A DNA stretch of 64,000 nucleotides from Sphingomonas kyeonggiensis (GCF_014196745.1 NZ_JACIEH010000001.1:930001-994000), one strand, 5' to 3'. Shown: positions 37,099 to 46,230, counted from the first letter of the stretch. Numbers and translations: made by a program. The notes: a model not told the origin generated them from the sequence alone.

Positions 37099-37836
37099 GC
37101 GCCGCGTCGCGCACTCGCGCGGCGCCGTGCCGAACAAATAAGGAAGTTCGCGCTGCACCGCGTCAGTGCAGTTGCAGTAAACCGACGCAATACATGTCCC
37201 CCATGTAAATACCATCGAAACTCAACTCGTCGGACTAGTTCCCGAGCGGCCAAGTCGTTCAAAATATTTATAGAAGGTCGTTCAGGAGCGTATTTGCGTA
37301 TCTATCTCTAAACAATGTCCGTTTTGACTATGGTCATGATTTTGATTTTACGATATTTACGGATTTTCTAGGTGGAATTACAGTGGAGTCCGTGGAAGCC
37401 TGCCTCCGGCAAGTCTTCACAGGAAATCTCAGGAATTCTGCCCGCGTCCTCATGGCGCATGCCAAAATTTGCGATGTGCTATTTCGGGGTGCTCGGAGCG
37501 CCGGGGACATATCGCTGCCCGACCATTTCCCATTTTTCCGCAGCCGGGCGCGCCGCATTGATCACAAGAGAATGACGGACGCACAGGGGCAAACCTATCA
37601 TTCTCTGACAGGTTATTTCTGTATCATATTAATTAACAACGATAATATATAATAGAATCGCGGGCTACCGAGCTCGCGGCCAGCCGGCGATCACGGCGGG
37701 TTCATGGTAAATCCGGAAAGTCCGAGGCGTGCGCTTCGCGAAACGGCCTTGGTGGATCCCTGTCCAATCACTCCAGGCCGATATCGCGCTTGATGGATAT
37801 CGGCTCGTCTCGGGCTGGTGCCTGAATCGGCCCGGC
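37099..37836. other. AT-rich gene-free region upstream of the DUF11 cluster
   Basis: About 740 bases between the first DUF11 gene and the convergent end of the SDR gene. From about 37230 to 37670 the DNA is clearly AT-rich, unlike its surroundings (for example runs of TTTTGATTTTACG and AACGATAATATATAATAG). Several short open frames exist (one of 89 codons at 37383-37652) but none shows a ribosome-binding site with a recognisable family or a codon pattern like the neighbours. It may be a promoter/regulatory region or a remnant of foreign DNA. Confidence 0.5.
37191..37207. promoter_or_regulatory. Inverted repeat upstream of the DUF11 cluster
   Basis: TACATG and CATGTA arms (37191-37196, 37202-37207) with a 5-base spacer, 93 bases before the first DUF11 gene. 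A nearby CTGCAC/GTGCAG pair lies at about 37152-37170. Size and symmetry fit a MarR-type operator, but this is unproven. Confidence 0.35.
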
Positions 37837-38556
37837 TCAGACCAGGCTATGCACCGGGGGCTGGTAACTGCCATCGATGCAGAGCCACTGGCCCGTGGTC
37901 GGTCCCGCGCGTTCGGAGAGCAGGAATGCAGTGACGCTGGCGACTTCACCGGCGTCGGTCTGTGGTGGCTGCGTTGGCGCGGTGCGTCGGGTGCCCGGAT
38001 CGGTGCGGGGGAAGGGGGCGGCTGGCGCTCCCGCCGGGATCACCGCATTGACGCGGATTCCGTCCCTTGCGAGCAGGGTGGCCCATTCCCGCGTAAGCCC
38101 GACAATGCCTGCCTTGGCCGCGACATAGCTGGCTGACTCGTCGAACTCGAGGCTGGCCTGGCTCGCGATGCTCACGATGGCGCCGCGCGTGCGGCGCAGA
38201 TGGGGCAGGCAGTGCTGGGTCATCAGGTGGTAGTAGGCAAGGTTGCGGGTGACCGAGGCGAAGGCCGGTTCGACCTCCTCCGCTTCCGTCTCACGGCGAG
38301 CGCCATTGACCAGCGCGTCGATGCGGCCGAACCGGCTTGCGACCCGCTGGACCGCCGCGGCACAGGCCGCCGAATCCGCAAAGTCGACGATCTGCGCCGG
38401 GGCACCGGTGCGCGCGAGCAATTCGGCGGGAGGAAGAATGCTGTCCAGAATGAACGGGATCGCCCCTTCGCTGGCGAGGACGCTCACCACTGCCGCGCCG
38501 ATCCCGCTGGCGCCGCCTGAGACGATCACCACCTTGTTGTCGAGGTCGAGGTTCAT
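37837..38556 (-). CDS. Short-chain dehydrogenase/reductase
   Basis: 239 residues from the ATG at 38556 (MNLDLDNKVVIVSGGASGIG). The NAD(P)-binding Gly motif is GGASGIGAA; the catalytic Ser lies in SIASQAS and the Tyr/Lys in YVAAK. The usual NNAG loop reads NGARRE, an uncommon variant. The substrate is not evident. The position next to an arabinofuranosidase gene, divergently transcribed, suggests a role in sugar or sugar-acid metabolism (for example an arabinose or fucose dehydrogenase), which is inference. Confidence 0.85.
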   Translation of the reverse strand: MNLDLDNKVVIVSGGASGIGAAVVSVLASEGAIPFILDSILPPAELLARTGAPAQIVDFADSAACAAAVQRVASRFGRIDALVNGARRETEAEEVEPAFASVTRNLAYYHLMTQHCLPHLRRTRGAIVSIASQASLEFDESASYVAAKAGIVGLTREWATLLARDGIRVNAVIPAGAPAAPFPRTDPGTRRTAPTQPPQTDAGEVASVTAFLLSERAGPTTGQWLCIDGSYQPPVHSLV

Positions 38557-38761
38557 TGGGGGCGGATCTGCGCCACGGGCACCGCCGCCGTCCCGGCCAT
38601 TCGGTTCAAAGCGCGATTCCTCGGTGAAAGCTGGAGCACATACGCATCGGTGCGGATATTGTAGGACTATTAATATTAGTTTCAAGTGCGACCTTCGTCG
38701 ATATTATCCTCCTGCGGACTTAATGGTGCTTCCTGTGGCGACTCTCGCTTGACCGGTAATT

Positions 38762-38772
38762 TTGTCAGACTA
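38762..38772. promoter_or_regulatory. GntR/FadR-type site TTGTCAGACTA before GH51
   Basis: An 11-base near-palindrome (form TNGTCNGACNA) 84 bases upstream of the GH51 start. The consensus fits the FadR subfamily of GntR operators, and a FadR-type gene follows GH51. Similar sites lie at 44396, 56202, 59237, 59328 and 59509. Confidence 0.6.
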
Positions 38773-38855
38773 GAATTTTGAACGAGACCGAGCGCTCGAT
38801 ACCGTTGTTCAGCGCCCGGCCATCGCCTGAAAACAGATCAGAACAGGGAGGATTA

Positions 38856-40454
38856 ATGATCGACCTCGTCCGTCCGGGCGCAGCCTTTGCGCTCTTGCTG
38901 GCTTCCGCATCGCCGGCGCTTGCCCAGAACGACGCTTCCGCGCCCGTGGAAGTGGTGGTGGATACCGCCAAGCCCGGCAGCAAGATCGACCGCAACATCT
39001 TCGGCCAGTTCGCCGAGCATCTCGGCACCGGCATCTATGGCGGCGTCTGGGTCGGCAAGGACTCGTCGATCCCGAACGTGCGCGGCATCCGCAAGGACGT
39101 GGTCGCGGCGCTCCGGGCGATCCGCGTGCCGAATGTGCGCTGGCCGGGCGGCTGCTTCGCCGACGAATATCATTGGCGGCACGGCATCGGCGCTGCGAAG
39201 GATCGGCGGATTTCGATCAATTCGAACTGGGGAGGGGCGACGGAGCCGAACACGTTCGGAACCGACGAATTCATGGACTTTGTCGACCAGGTCGGCAGCG
39301 AGGCCTATATCTCGGTCAATATCGGCTCGGGCACGGTGGCCGAGGCTGCCGAGTGGCTCGAATACATGACCGCCGACCCCGCGACGACGGCGGGCAAGGA
39401 GCGCGCGGCGAACGGACACGCCGCGCCGTACAAGGTGAAGTATCTCGGCATCGGCAACGAGAGCTGGTCGTGCGGCGGCGCGATGACTGCCGATCACTAT
39501 GCCGATGTGATGAAGCCCTTCGCCCGCTTCGTGCGCAACTACAACCCGGCCCAGGCCGCGGACAGCCCCGGCGCGATGCAGCGCATCGCCGTCGGCCCGG
39601 GCGACGACAACCTGTCCTACACCGAAAGCGTGATGAAGGCGTGGAAGGCGCATGACTGGGCGTGGAGCATCGAGGGGCTTTCGCTGCATCGCTACACCAC
39701 CGGCGGCGGCTGGCCGGTGACCCAGCCGAGCACCGGCTTCGACGAGGGGCGCTACGCGCTCATGCTCAAGGAAACCCTGGGCATGGACGAGACCATCGCG
39801 AAGAACGCCGCGATCATGGACAAGTACGATCCCGAGAAGAAGGTCGGGATCGCGGTCGACGAATGGGGCGCCTGGCTCGCGCCCAATCCGGGCAGCAACC
39901 CGGGCTTCCTGCAGCAGCAGAACTCGATGCGCGATGCGATCCTGGCGGCGCTCAACCTCAACATCTTCGCGCGCCACGCGGATCGTGTCCGCCTGACCAA
40001 CATCGCCCAGATGATCAACGTACTCCAGGCGATGATCCTCACCGACAAGGAAAAGATGGTCCTCACGCCGACCTATCACATCTACAAGATGTACCTGCCG
40101 TTCCAGGATGCGACCTATGTGCCGGTACGCTTCGATGCCGGCGCCTACACCCAGGGCGACATCAAGCTGCCTCGGGTCGATGCGGTGGCGGTGCGTGATA
40201 CGGCGGGCAAGCTCTGGCTGGCCGTGACCAATCTCGATCCGAACCGGCCCGCGAAGATCGTGGCCCGCTTCCCTGGCGTGCAGGCGCGTGCCGCACGCGG
40301 CGAGGTGCTGACCGCACCGCGCGTCGACTCGGTGAACAGCTTCGAGGCGCCCAATGCCGTGGTGCCCAGGCCCTTCACGGGCAAGGCCGGCAAGGACGGG
40401 GTGACGCTCGAGCTGCCGGGCAAGTCCGTGGCGGTGGTGCAGATCGATCTCTGA
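38856..40454 (+). CDS. Alpha-L-arabinofuranosidase (GH51)
   Basis: 532 residues, secreted (signal peptide ends LAQN at about residue 24). It removes alpha-L-arabinofuranose side chains from arabinan, arabinoxylan or xyloglucan. The acid/base Glu is in GIGNESW and the nucleophile Glu in VDEWGAW, the hallmark pair of GH51. The start at 38856 follows AGGGAGGATTA. A hairpin (40461-40491) follows the gene and may terminate it before the GntR gene. A FadR-type operator-like site lies 84 bases upstream. Confidence 0.93.
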   Translation: MIDLVRPGAAFALLLASASPALAQNDASAPVEVVVDTAKPGSKIDRNIFGQFAEHLGTGIYGGVWVGKDSSIPNVRGIRKDVVAALRAIRVPNVRWPGGCFADEYHWRHGIGAAKDRRISINSNWGGATEPNTFGTDEFMDFVDQVGSEAYISVNIGSGTVAEAAEWLEYMTADPATTAGKERAANGHAAPYKVKYLGIGNESWSCGGAMTADHYADVMKPFARFVRNYNPAQAADSPGAMQRIAVGPGDDNLSYTESVMKAWKAHDWAWSIEGLSLHRYTTGGGWPVTQPSTGFDEGRYALMLKETLGMDETIAKNAAIMDKYDPEKKVGIAVDEWGAWLAPNPGSNPGFLQQQNSMRDAILAALNLNIFARHADRVRLTNIAQMINVLQAMILTDKEKMVLTPTYHIYKMYLPFQDATYVPVRFDAGAYTQGDIKLPRVDAVAVRDTAGKLWLAVTNLDPNRPAKIVARFPGVQARAARGEVLTAPRVDSVNSFEAPNAVVPRPFTGKAGKDGVTLELPGKSVAVVQIDL

Positions 40455-40460
40455 ACCGGC

Positions 40461-40491
40461 TGCCGGGCGGGGACAGCGTCCTCGCCCGGCA
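40461..40491 (+). terminator. Hairpin after GH51
   Basis: TGCCGGGCG (40461-40469) pairs with CGCCCGGCA (40483-40491) over a 13-base loop; no U-tract. It could end or attenuate GH51 transcription before the regulator gene. Confidence 0.45.
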
Positions 40492-40605
40492 CACTTGCCA
40501 CAAGGCGCTAGCGGACCGCTGGACGCTGGCTCGCTCCAAACGCAACTTGCAAGCGCGGTCCCGTGCGCTGATAAGGCCGTTAACTCAGACAGGGACGGTT
40601 ATTGG

Positions 40606-41367
40606 ATGGGATCACGGGAAGAGAAGGCTTCAACGGACGCGGGAGTCCCTGCAGAACGATTGACCTCCTCTTCCAGGGGCACCGGCCGCCGCCTGCGCGG
40701 TGCGGTCGCCCATTATCTCGGTACCGCGATCGTCTCGGGTGAAATCGCCCCCGGCGAACGACTGACCGGTGAAGTGGCCAGCTCGGAAGCGCTCGACGTC
40801 TCGCGCAGCGCCTATCGCGAAGCGGTGCAGGTGCTGACGGCCAAGGGGCTGGTCGAGAGTCGGCCCAAGGCAGGCACGCGCGTATTGCCGCGCAGCCGCT
40901 GGAACATGCTCGATCCCGCGGTCCTGGCATGGGCATTCTCGGGGGAGCCGGACCCCGATTTCGTCCGCGACCTGTTCGAGCTGCGCGCCATCGTCGAGCC
41001 CAATGCGGCGCGCCTGGCCGCCGAACGCCGGGACAAGACCGACATCAAGACGATGAAGGACGCGCTGGCGGCGATGCGGCGTCATACGCTCGCCACCGAG
41101 GCCGGGCGCGCCGCCGACCGCGATTTCCACGATGCGCTGTTGCGGGCATCGCACAACAACGCGGTCATCGCACTGAGTGCCAGCATCGTCGCCGCGGTGA
41201 CCTGGACGACGCAATTCAAGCAGCGGATCCGCGCCTTGCCGCGCGATCCGATGCCGGACCATGTCCGCGTGTTCGACGCGATCGTCGCGGGTGACGCCGA
41301 CGCCGCGAGCGATGCGATGCGTGTTCTTGTCGACCTGGCGCTCGAGGACACGCGCTCGTCCATGTGA
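40606..41367 (+). CDS. GntR/FadR-family transcriptional regulator
   Basis: 253 residues from the ATG at 40606 (MGSREEKASTDAGVPAERL). The winged helix lies at about 25-95 (GTAIVSGEIAPGERLTGEVA, LDVSRSAYREAVQVLTAKGL), and the C-terminal FCD ligand domain at about 120-245 (ELRAIVEPNAARLAA, DRDFHDALLRASHNNAV, MPDHVRVFDAIVAGD) contains the Asp/His residues of the FCD metal site. FCD regulators usually bind sugar acids or similar carboxylates. It sits inside the glycosidase locus and is the natural candidate to bind the TNGTCNGACNA sites found there. Confidence 0.88.
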   Translation: MGSREEKASTDAGVPAERLTSSSRGTGRRLRGAVAHYLGTAIVSGEIAPGERLTGEVASSEALDVSRSAYREAVQVLTAKGLVESRPKAGTRVLPRSRWNMLDPAVLAWAFSGEPDPDFVRDLFELRAIVEPNAARLAAERRDKTDIKTMKDALAAMRRHTLATEAGRAADRDFHDALLRASHNNAVIALSASIVAAVTWTTQFKQRIRALPRDPMPDHVRVFDAIVAGDADAASDAMRVLVDLALEDTRSSM

Positions 41368-41378
41368 CCCATGGGAGG

Positions 41379-43274
41379 TCAACGCCGCAGCGCTGCCTCC
41401 GCCCAGGCTACCGGATCCGGGAAGCGCGGCTTGCCCGGCGTGCGTGCGACCAGCTCGATCAGCGCCTTGCCGGCGACATTCGCCTCCAGCGGGGTCGCCG
41501 GTTCGCCGAAACGCATCGGGCGCGAGCGTGCGAGCAGCTTGCCGTCGCCATAGATCTCGAAGGTCACCGGCTGGCTGCGATCGCGCGCGGAATCGTCGAT
41601 GCCGACCAGGGTGGTGAAGCGCGCATAGCCCTTGTTGCGCACTTCGAGCCGCGAGTTGGCGAGAATGCCGATCCCGGTGTCGAAGCGCTTGCCGGCGACG
41701 CCGATCTGCTCGGAATAGGGCGTGCTGTCCGGCTGCGCGCCGCCCCAGCCGCCATAGCGCGGCGGCTCGCGCGAGATGCGGGTGCCGGCCCAGGGCAGGA
41801 TCGCGCGGTGGACCAGCGGATCGACTTCGGGCGCGACCACCCCATCGATCGCCGGGTTCACGCTGCCTGGCATCTCGGAGAGATAGAGCCCGTCGGGCAG
41901 CACCCGCTTGCCGGTGGCGCGGAACAGCAGGGTCTCGCGCGGCGCCAGCGTCAGGTCCTGCCGGTCGCGGAACCTGGACTGGGCGCCGGTCCAGATGTCG
42001 GTGAGCGAGATATCGGCGTCCGCCGCATATTTCAGGTGCGACGCCATCAACGAGGCGGTGACCGGATCTGAGGTGCGGTTGAGCACTGCGACCGCCTTGT
42101 CGCCATTGGCGAGCGTCTTCACCAGGATGCTGACATCGTCGGAATCATAGGCGAGCACCGCCTGGTTGCCGGCGGGATCCTGATCGAGCGCGATGACTTC
42201 GCTCTTGCCGAGGATCGCCATCAGCGCCGGCTCCGCGTTGCGCAGATCATAGCCGATCATCAGCGGCGCGTTGAGCATCGCCCAGAGGCTGAAATGCGAG
42301 CGCGCTTCGGTCAGGTGCTTCGCGTCGAAATCGCCCGTGCCGATATAGAGCATGTCCGGATCGTTCCACGAGCCGGGATGCGCGTAGAGCGGGCGGCGGA
42401 TCGACGTGTCCATGTTGTGGAGCATCCGGCCCCAGATCGGGAAGATGTCCTCGCTGGTTCGTGAGATGCTCGCCATGCCCCGCGCCCAGGAGCGCACGTC
42501 CGCGGCACCCCACAGGCAGAGCGAGAAGATGAAGTCATTGTCCGGGTTGTTGCGCTCCAGTGCCTGGCGGACCTTGTCGTAGAGCGCCTTGGTCGCGGCG
42601 ATGTCCGTCCGGCCCAGTGAGCCGCTGTCGACCAGCGGCGTCAGCGCGCGGAATTCGCCCGACAGCACCTTGGGCGAGTCGGGCCAGAGCCCGCGAATGC
42701 CGCAGCCATCGACCTTGATCAGGTCGAAGCCCCATTCGCCGAAATAGAGCGCGATGTCCTGGTCGACATGGCCGTACAGACCGACCTCGCGCTCGGCGAC
42801 GGTGCCGCTCGGCTTGTTGGGGATGTCGTCGCTGTGGATCTGGCCACAGCTGTTGCGACCGATGTCCGAATAGATGCCGGCCTTGAAGCCCATGCCGTGC
42901 AGCTTGTCGGTGAGCGGGCGGAAGCTGGTTCGGCCGTCGGGCAGCAGGGCGGAGGGGAATTTGTCGGTGCGGATCACCATCCGGCCATCGGCGGCGCGGC
43001 GCGCCCACCAGCCTTCGTCCAGATCGATATAACGATAGCCCTTGGCGGCCAGCCCCGACGAGGCGATGATCTGGGCGGAACCGAGCAGCTTCGCCTCGCT
43101 GATGTCGAGTGCGAACGCATTCCAGCTGTTCCAGCCCATCGGCGGCAGTTGCGCGGCACCGCGCGTATAGGCGCTCCAGCGGCCGGTGGGTGCCAGCGGA
43201 TCGGACTGGGCGGCGAGGGGCGTCGTCCAGAGCGCGGCGAGCGCGAACAGCGCGGTGGCGGCGGCGCGCTTCAC
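41379..43274 (-). CDS. GH27 alpha-galactosidase-like enzyme with NPCBM-like C-terminus
   Basis: 631 residues with a signal peptide (about 1-22). Family landmarks are PPMGWNSWN, YIDLDEGWW, LIKVDGCG (nucleophile Asp189) and GSWNDPDML (acid/base Asp305). The catalytic part spans about 30-480; the end (about 480-630, including FTTLVGIDDSARDRSQPVTF) resembles an NPCBM carbohydrate-binding domain. GH27 enzymes are alpha-galactosidases or beta-L-arabinopyranosidases, so which sugar is removed here is open. It overlaps the esterase gene by four bases (ATGA) and is translated with it. Confidence 0.9.
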   Translation of the reverse strand: MKRAAATALFALAALWTTPLAAQSDPLAPTGRWSAYTRGAAQLPPMGWNSWNAFALDISEAKLLGSAQIIASSGLAAKGYRYIDLDEGWWARRAADGRMVIRTDKFPSALLPDGRTSFRPLTDKLHGMGFKAGIYSDIGRNSCGQIHSDDIPNKPSGTVAEREVGLYGHVDQDIALYFGEWGFDLIKVDGCGIRGLWPDSPKVLSGEFRALTPLVDSGSLGRTDIAATKALYDKVRQALERNNPDNDFIFSLCLWGAADVRSWARGMASISRTSEDIFPIWGRMLHNMDTSIRRPLYAHPGSWNDPDMLYIGTGDFDAKHLTEARSHFSLWAMLNAPLMIGYDLRNAEPALMAILGKSEVIALDQDPAGNQAVLAYDSDDVSILVKTLANGDKAVAVLNRTSDPVTASLMASHLKYAADADISLTDIWTGAQSRFRDRQDLTLAPRETLLFRATGKRVLPDGLYLSEMPGSVNPAIDGVVAPEVDPLVHRAILPWAGTRISREPPRYGGWGGAQPDSTPYSEQIGVAGKRFDTGIGILANSRLEVRNKGYARFTTLVGIDDSARDRSQPVTFEIYGDGKLLARSRPMRFGEPATPLEANVAGKALIELVARTPGKPRFPDPVAWAEAALRR

Positions 43275-44350
43275 TTGCGGGCCTCGAACGCGAGGTTCTT
43301 GCTGAAGAACGGGATCACATGGTCCTGGAAGCGCATCGCAACCCCGCTGGTATGATCGCCGGAATAGATCTCGAAGCTGTTGGCGATGCCGTAGCGATCG
43401 AGCGTCTCATGCAGCTTGCGGGCATCGTCCTTCAGCCCGTCGCGATCGCCGACATCGATCGCGATCGCCCGGTAGCGGCGCAGGTCGCCGACATATTGGT
43501 CGACAAAGGCGAGCGGGGCGTTCGCCGCCCATTTCGCCAGCACCTGAGGTTGCACCGCGCCGTCCTTCACCGGCAGGTCGAGGAAGAGCGGCGGGTTCTG
43601 CGGATTGGGCGACCAGGCCGCGGCGGTAGCGAGCTGGGCGCGTTCGCCCCAGCCGAGCTTCGTCGCTTCGTCGATCGACTTGAGCTTCTCGAGCGCCGCG
43701 CCGCTCGCTGCGTTGAACTGGGCGGGGTCGCGCGGTGACAGGCAGCAGGGGCTCATCATGTAGATGGCGCCGAATATGTCGGCATGCTTCATCCCGATCC
43801 GCGAGGTGCCGTAGCCGCCCATCGAATGGCCGGCCAGGCCGCGGCTCTCGCGTACCGACAGGGTACGATAGTGCGCGTCGATATAGCGGACCAGGTCGCG
43901 CGCCACGAAATTCTCGAAATCACCGGTGGTGGCCGAGCTCGAGTACATCGAGCCGTTGTGGACCGTCCTGCTGTCCGGGAAGACGACGATCATCTCGCGG
44001 GCGCCCTTGGCGAAACCGCCCTCGACGGTCTGGGGCACGTGGATTTCCTTGGTCCACTGCTCCGCGCCGATCGAATAGCCGTGCAGCGCGTAGAGCACCG
44101 GATAACGCTTGCGCGGGTTCTTCGCATAGCCCGGCGGCAGGAGCACCAGCACATCCCGATCGGCTGATTCGCCTTCCAGGTTGCCGGCGATCGCGGGGGA
44201 ATGGACCTTGATCCACTTTGTGGTGGCGGGAAGTGCGCCTTGCACCGGCGCCGGTGCGTTGGTGGTGACCTGCGCCGATGCCGGTAGGGCCGCACCCATG
44301 AACGTTAGCGCTACCAAAATTGCCGCCGCATGGGCCGATATTCTTGCCAT
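43271..44350 (-). CDS. Secreted esterase (CE1/esterase D-like)
   Basis: 359 residues with a signal peptide (about 1-26, MARISAHAAAILVALTFMGA). The alpha/beta-hydrolase triad is visible as GHSMGG (Ser, near 173), GDRDG (Asp) and GDHTSG (His). CE1-type members remove feruloyl or acetyl groups from arabinoxylan; other esterase D enzymes act on small esters. Codons 12-16 (TTG GTA GCG CTA ACG) contain a LacI-like operator sequence. It is first in a two-gene operon with GH27. Confidence 0.85.
   Translation of the reverse strand: MARISAHAAAILVALTFMGAALPASAQVTTNAPAPVQGALPATTKWIKVHSPAIAGNLEGESADRDVLVLLPPGYAKNPRKRYPVLYALHGYSIGAEQWTKEIHVPQTVEGGFAKGAREMIVVFPDSRTVHNGSMYSSSATTGDFENFVARDLVRYIDAHYRTLSVRESRGLAGHSMGGYGTSRIGMKHADIFGAIYMMSPCCLSPRDPAQFNAASGAALEKLKSIDEATKLGWGERAQLATAAAWSPNPQNPPLFLDLPVKDGAVQPQVLAKWAANAPLAFVDQYVGDLRRYRAIAIDVGDRDGLKDDARKLHETLDRYGIANSFEIYSGDHTSGVAMRFQDHVIPFFSKNLAFEARK
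44303..44316. promoter_or_regulatory. LacI-type site within the esterase signal-peptide codons
   Basis: CGTTAGCGCTACCA (+ strand) lies 34-47 bases inside the esterase frame. It keeps the TAGCGCTA core of the site at 27767 with one changed outer base. It is either a downstream roadblock operator or chance; the codons used (TTG, GTA, CTA) are rare in the neighbouring genes. Confidence 0.45.
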
Positions 44351-44395
44351 GATCCGGGATCCCCTCTTTGCGGATCGTTGTCCGCTTTGGCTTAT

Positions 44396-44406
44396 TAGTC
44401 AGTTTA
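44396..44406. promoter_or_regulatory. GntR/FadR-like site TAGTCAGTTTA before the esterase operon
   Basis: 46 bases upstream of the esterase start (minus strand); the right half is degenerate (GTTTA for GACTA). See the site at 38762. Confidence 0.4.
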
Positions 44407-44527
44407 ATGGTGCTGGAGTCAATTGCCGAAATCTCGGAGTGATGCGCTGATCCAAGGGTAATGGCAGGCGGAAATCGGCTGTTTGATCCAGCTATTTTGT
44501 CGTAAATAAGTACGAGTAATAGGCAGG

Positions 44528-45541
44528 CTAGCCACCGCGCAGGATCTGCATGATCGTGGCGCGGATCCGGCCGTAATTGGCGCGCAGCGGCCCGAGGATG
44601 CCGTGCCGTTCCTCCGGCAGGTGTGCGAGCGGATGGCCGTCGGGCCGGAACACATAATGGTCGAAAAAGGCCCGCCACGCCGCCCGTTCGGCAGCTGGCC
44701 GCTCGGCAATGGCGATCATCGCGAGCAGCATCGTCGTGTAGGGCGCGTCCGGCCCGGCGCTGAACCCGTCCCACCAATAGTTGACGAGCATGTTGACCGG
44801 TTCGGTCGCCTCGACCTGGTGCCACCACAGCTTGGGGATGTAGAGCGCATCTCCCGGCTCGAGCTCGACCACCAGCGCGCGCTCGCGTGCCGCCTCGAAG
44901 CGCGGATAGCGCGGATCGCCGGAAGCGGAGCCGGCGGCCAGGCTCGTCGGCTGGCCGGCCATGGTGTGGTCGATCGGGCCGACATAGAGGTCGCCGATCG
45001 CGTCGGGCGGGTAGAGGGTGAAGCGGCGCCTGCCGGCCACGACGATCGCGAGATTGTCATAGGTGTCGTAGTGGCAGGCCACCCGTGAGGCATTTCCGAG
45101 CCAGATGCGCGGCTGCACGCCGGGCGGGAGGGGGAGGGTGGTATTTTCTTCCGCGAAGCCCGGGAAATGCAGCTCCGCCGGCAGGGAGCCGAGGTAAAGC
45201 GAGGGGAGGTCGGGCCGGTCCGCGGCGGCGGCGATGCGTGCCAGTGCCTCGGACAGGGCCAGGGTCTCCCGGTCGAAATTGAACCCGCCGGCGCCATCGC
45301 CATAGTCGTATCGCCCGCCGATCGCAGGCGCGCCGACAAAGGCCTGGGCGGTCCGCCCGCTGTCGAAGCCGAGCAGATAGGTGAAGAGCGCCCGTCGCGA
45401 CTCGCGTGCGGCTGCGACGGTGGGCCAATCCCTTGCGAGGCCGCGCAGCACCCGCGGTGCGCAGGGTTCCGCGACGGTGCGGGTGAAGGCTTGGGCATCG
45501 AGCATGCCGGCAGAAGCCATCTCGGGAAGGCCTTCAGTCAT
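44528..45541 (-). CDS. Cupin_8 (JmjC-like) protein
   Basis: 337 residues. The double-stranded beta-helix has the facial motif CHYDTYDN (His and Asp) and a second His in LWWHQVEA, consistent with an Fe(II)/2-oxoglutarate oxygenase; PGDALYIPKLW is the typical cupin_8 strand. In sphingomonads and xanthomonads such genes accompany TonB receptors, with SapC and halogenase-family genes. The substrate is unknown; protein hydroxylation or sugar processing are both possible. The ATG at 45541 overlaps the SapC stop as TAATG. Confidence 0.85.
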   Translation of the reverse strand: MTEGLPEMASAGMLDAQAFTRTVAEPCAPRVLRGLARDWPTVAAARESRRALFTYLLGFDSGRTAQAFVGAPAIGGRYDYGDGAGGFNFDRETLALSEALARIAAAADRPDLPSLYLGSLPAELHFPGFAEENTTLPLPPGVQPRIWLGNASRVACHYDTYDNLAIVVAGRRRFTLYPPDAIGDLYVGPIDHTMAGQPTSLAAGSASGDPRYPRFEAARERALVVELEPGDALYIPKLWWHQVEATEPVNMLVNYWWDGFSAGPDAPYTTMLLAMIAIAERPAAERAAWRAFFDHYVFRPDGHPLAHLPEERHGILGPLRANYGRIRATIMQILRGG

Positions 45542-46230
45542 TAGTCTGAGTTAATGGCAAGTCGATGGTTGCGCAGATGCGCCAGGGCCGAGACCTGCTT
45601 GAGGGAATCGATCATGCAATAGGCGAGTTGCAGGTAGCCGCGACGGAACAGCGCGAGCGCTGCGCCGTCGTCGAGTTCGCCGAGGCTGTCGAGGCTGATC
45701 GTGTACAGCCCCTGCAGCGTGACGGTCTCGCCGTCGTCGAAGCGCAGCGAGATGTCGATCGGTTCGATCAGGCGGTGCTCGAGCATGGCCTGGATGAAGC
45801 GATCGGTCTCCTCGACGCCGTTCTTGAGTTGCCCGAGTATCTTCTGAACCTGGCGGAGGCGCTCCGCCGGCGTGCCGTCGGCCTCGAAGAGCGGCTGGCC
45901 TTCCCGGTCGCTAAAGCGCGGATTTTCGCGGTCGATCGCGATATTCTCGCCTGAAATGAAGAAGCCCTGGCGCTCGAGATCGAGTGGCCGATACGGGGCG
46001 GGGCCGGCAGTTTCCTGCAGCAGGTTCTCGCCCGGCCTGAAGCCGTACATCGCGCCCGCATAGAACTGTCCGGTCTCGGCGCTCTTGGTCAGCAGGATCG
46101 GGCAGCGTGTCGCCGCCGTCGAGAATTCCGCCGCGACGACCTGCACGAAGTGCGGCGTCTCCAGTCCGCTGGTCCGCACGCGCAGGGTGCGGTGCGCTTC
46201 CAGGTCGAGCAGTTCCAGTTCGCGTGCCAT
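45541..46230 (-). CDS. SapC-family protein
   Basis: 229 residues without a signal peptide. It matches the SapC family (PF07277; function unknown), seen from LRVRTSGLETPHFVQVVAAE, PILLTKSAETGQFYAGAMYG and the C-terminal QVSALAHLRNHRLAINS. The family was named from Campylobacter S-layer loci but in alphaproteobacteria it is next to TonB receptors. The first gene of a SapC-cupin_8 pair, divergent from the receptor gene, with a shared regulatory region. Confidence 0.85.
   Translation of the reverse strand: MARELELLDLEAHRTLRVRTSGLETPHFVQVVAAEFSTAATRCPILLTKSAETGQFYAGAMYGFRPGENLLQETAGPAPYRPLDLERQGFFISGENIAIDRENPRFSDREGQPLFEADGTPAERLRQVQKILGQLKNGVEETDRFIQAMLEHRLIEPIDISLRFDDGETVTLQGLYTISLDSLGELDDGAALALFRRGYLQLAYCMIDSLKQVSALAHLRNHRLAINSD

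Noticed and set aside
37383..37652. 89-codon + frame in the AT-rich region
   Set aside because: No good ribosome-binding site, codon use unlike neighbours and no family resemblance; left as part of the gene-free region.
45541..45553. TTAGTCTGAGTTA resembling the GntR-like motif
   Set aside because: It lies in the SapC/cupin_8 stop-start overlap inside coding DNA, and its right half does not fit.
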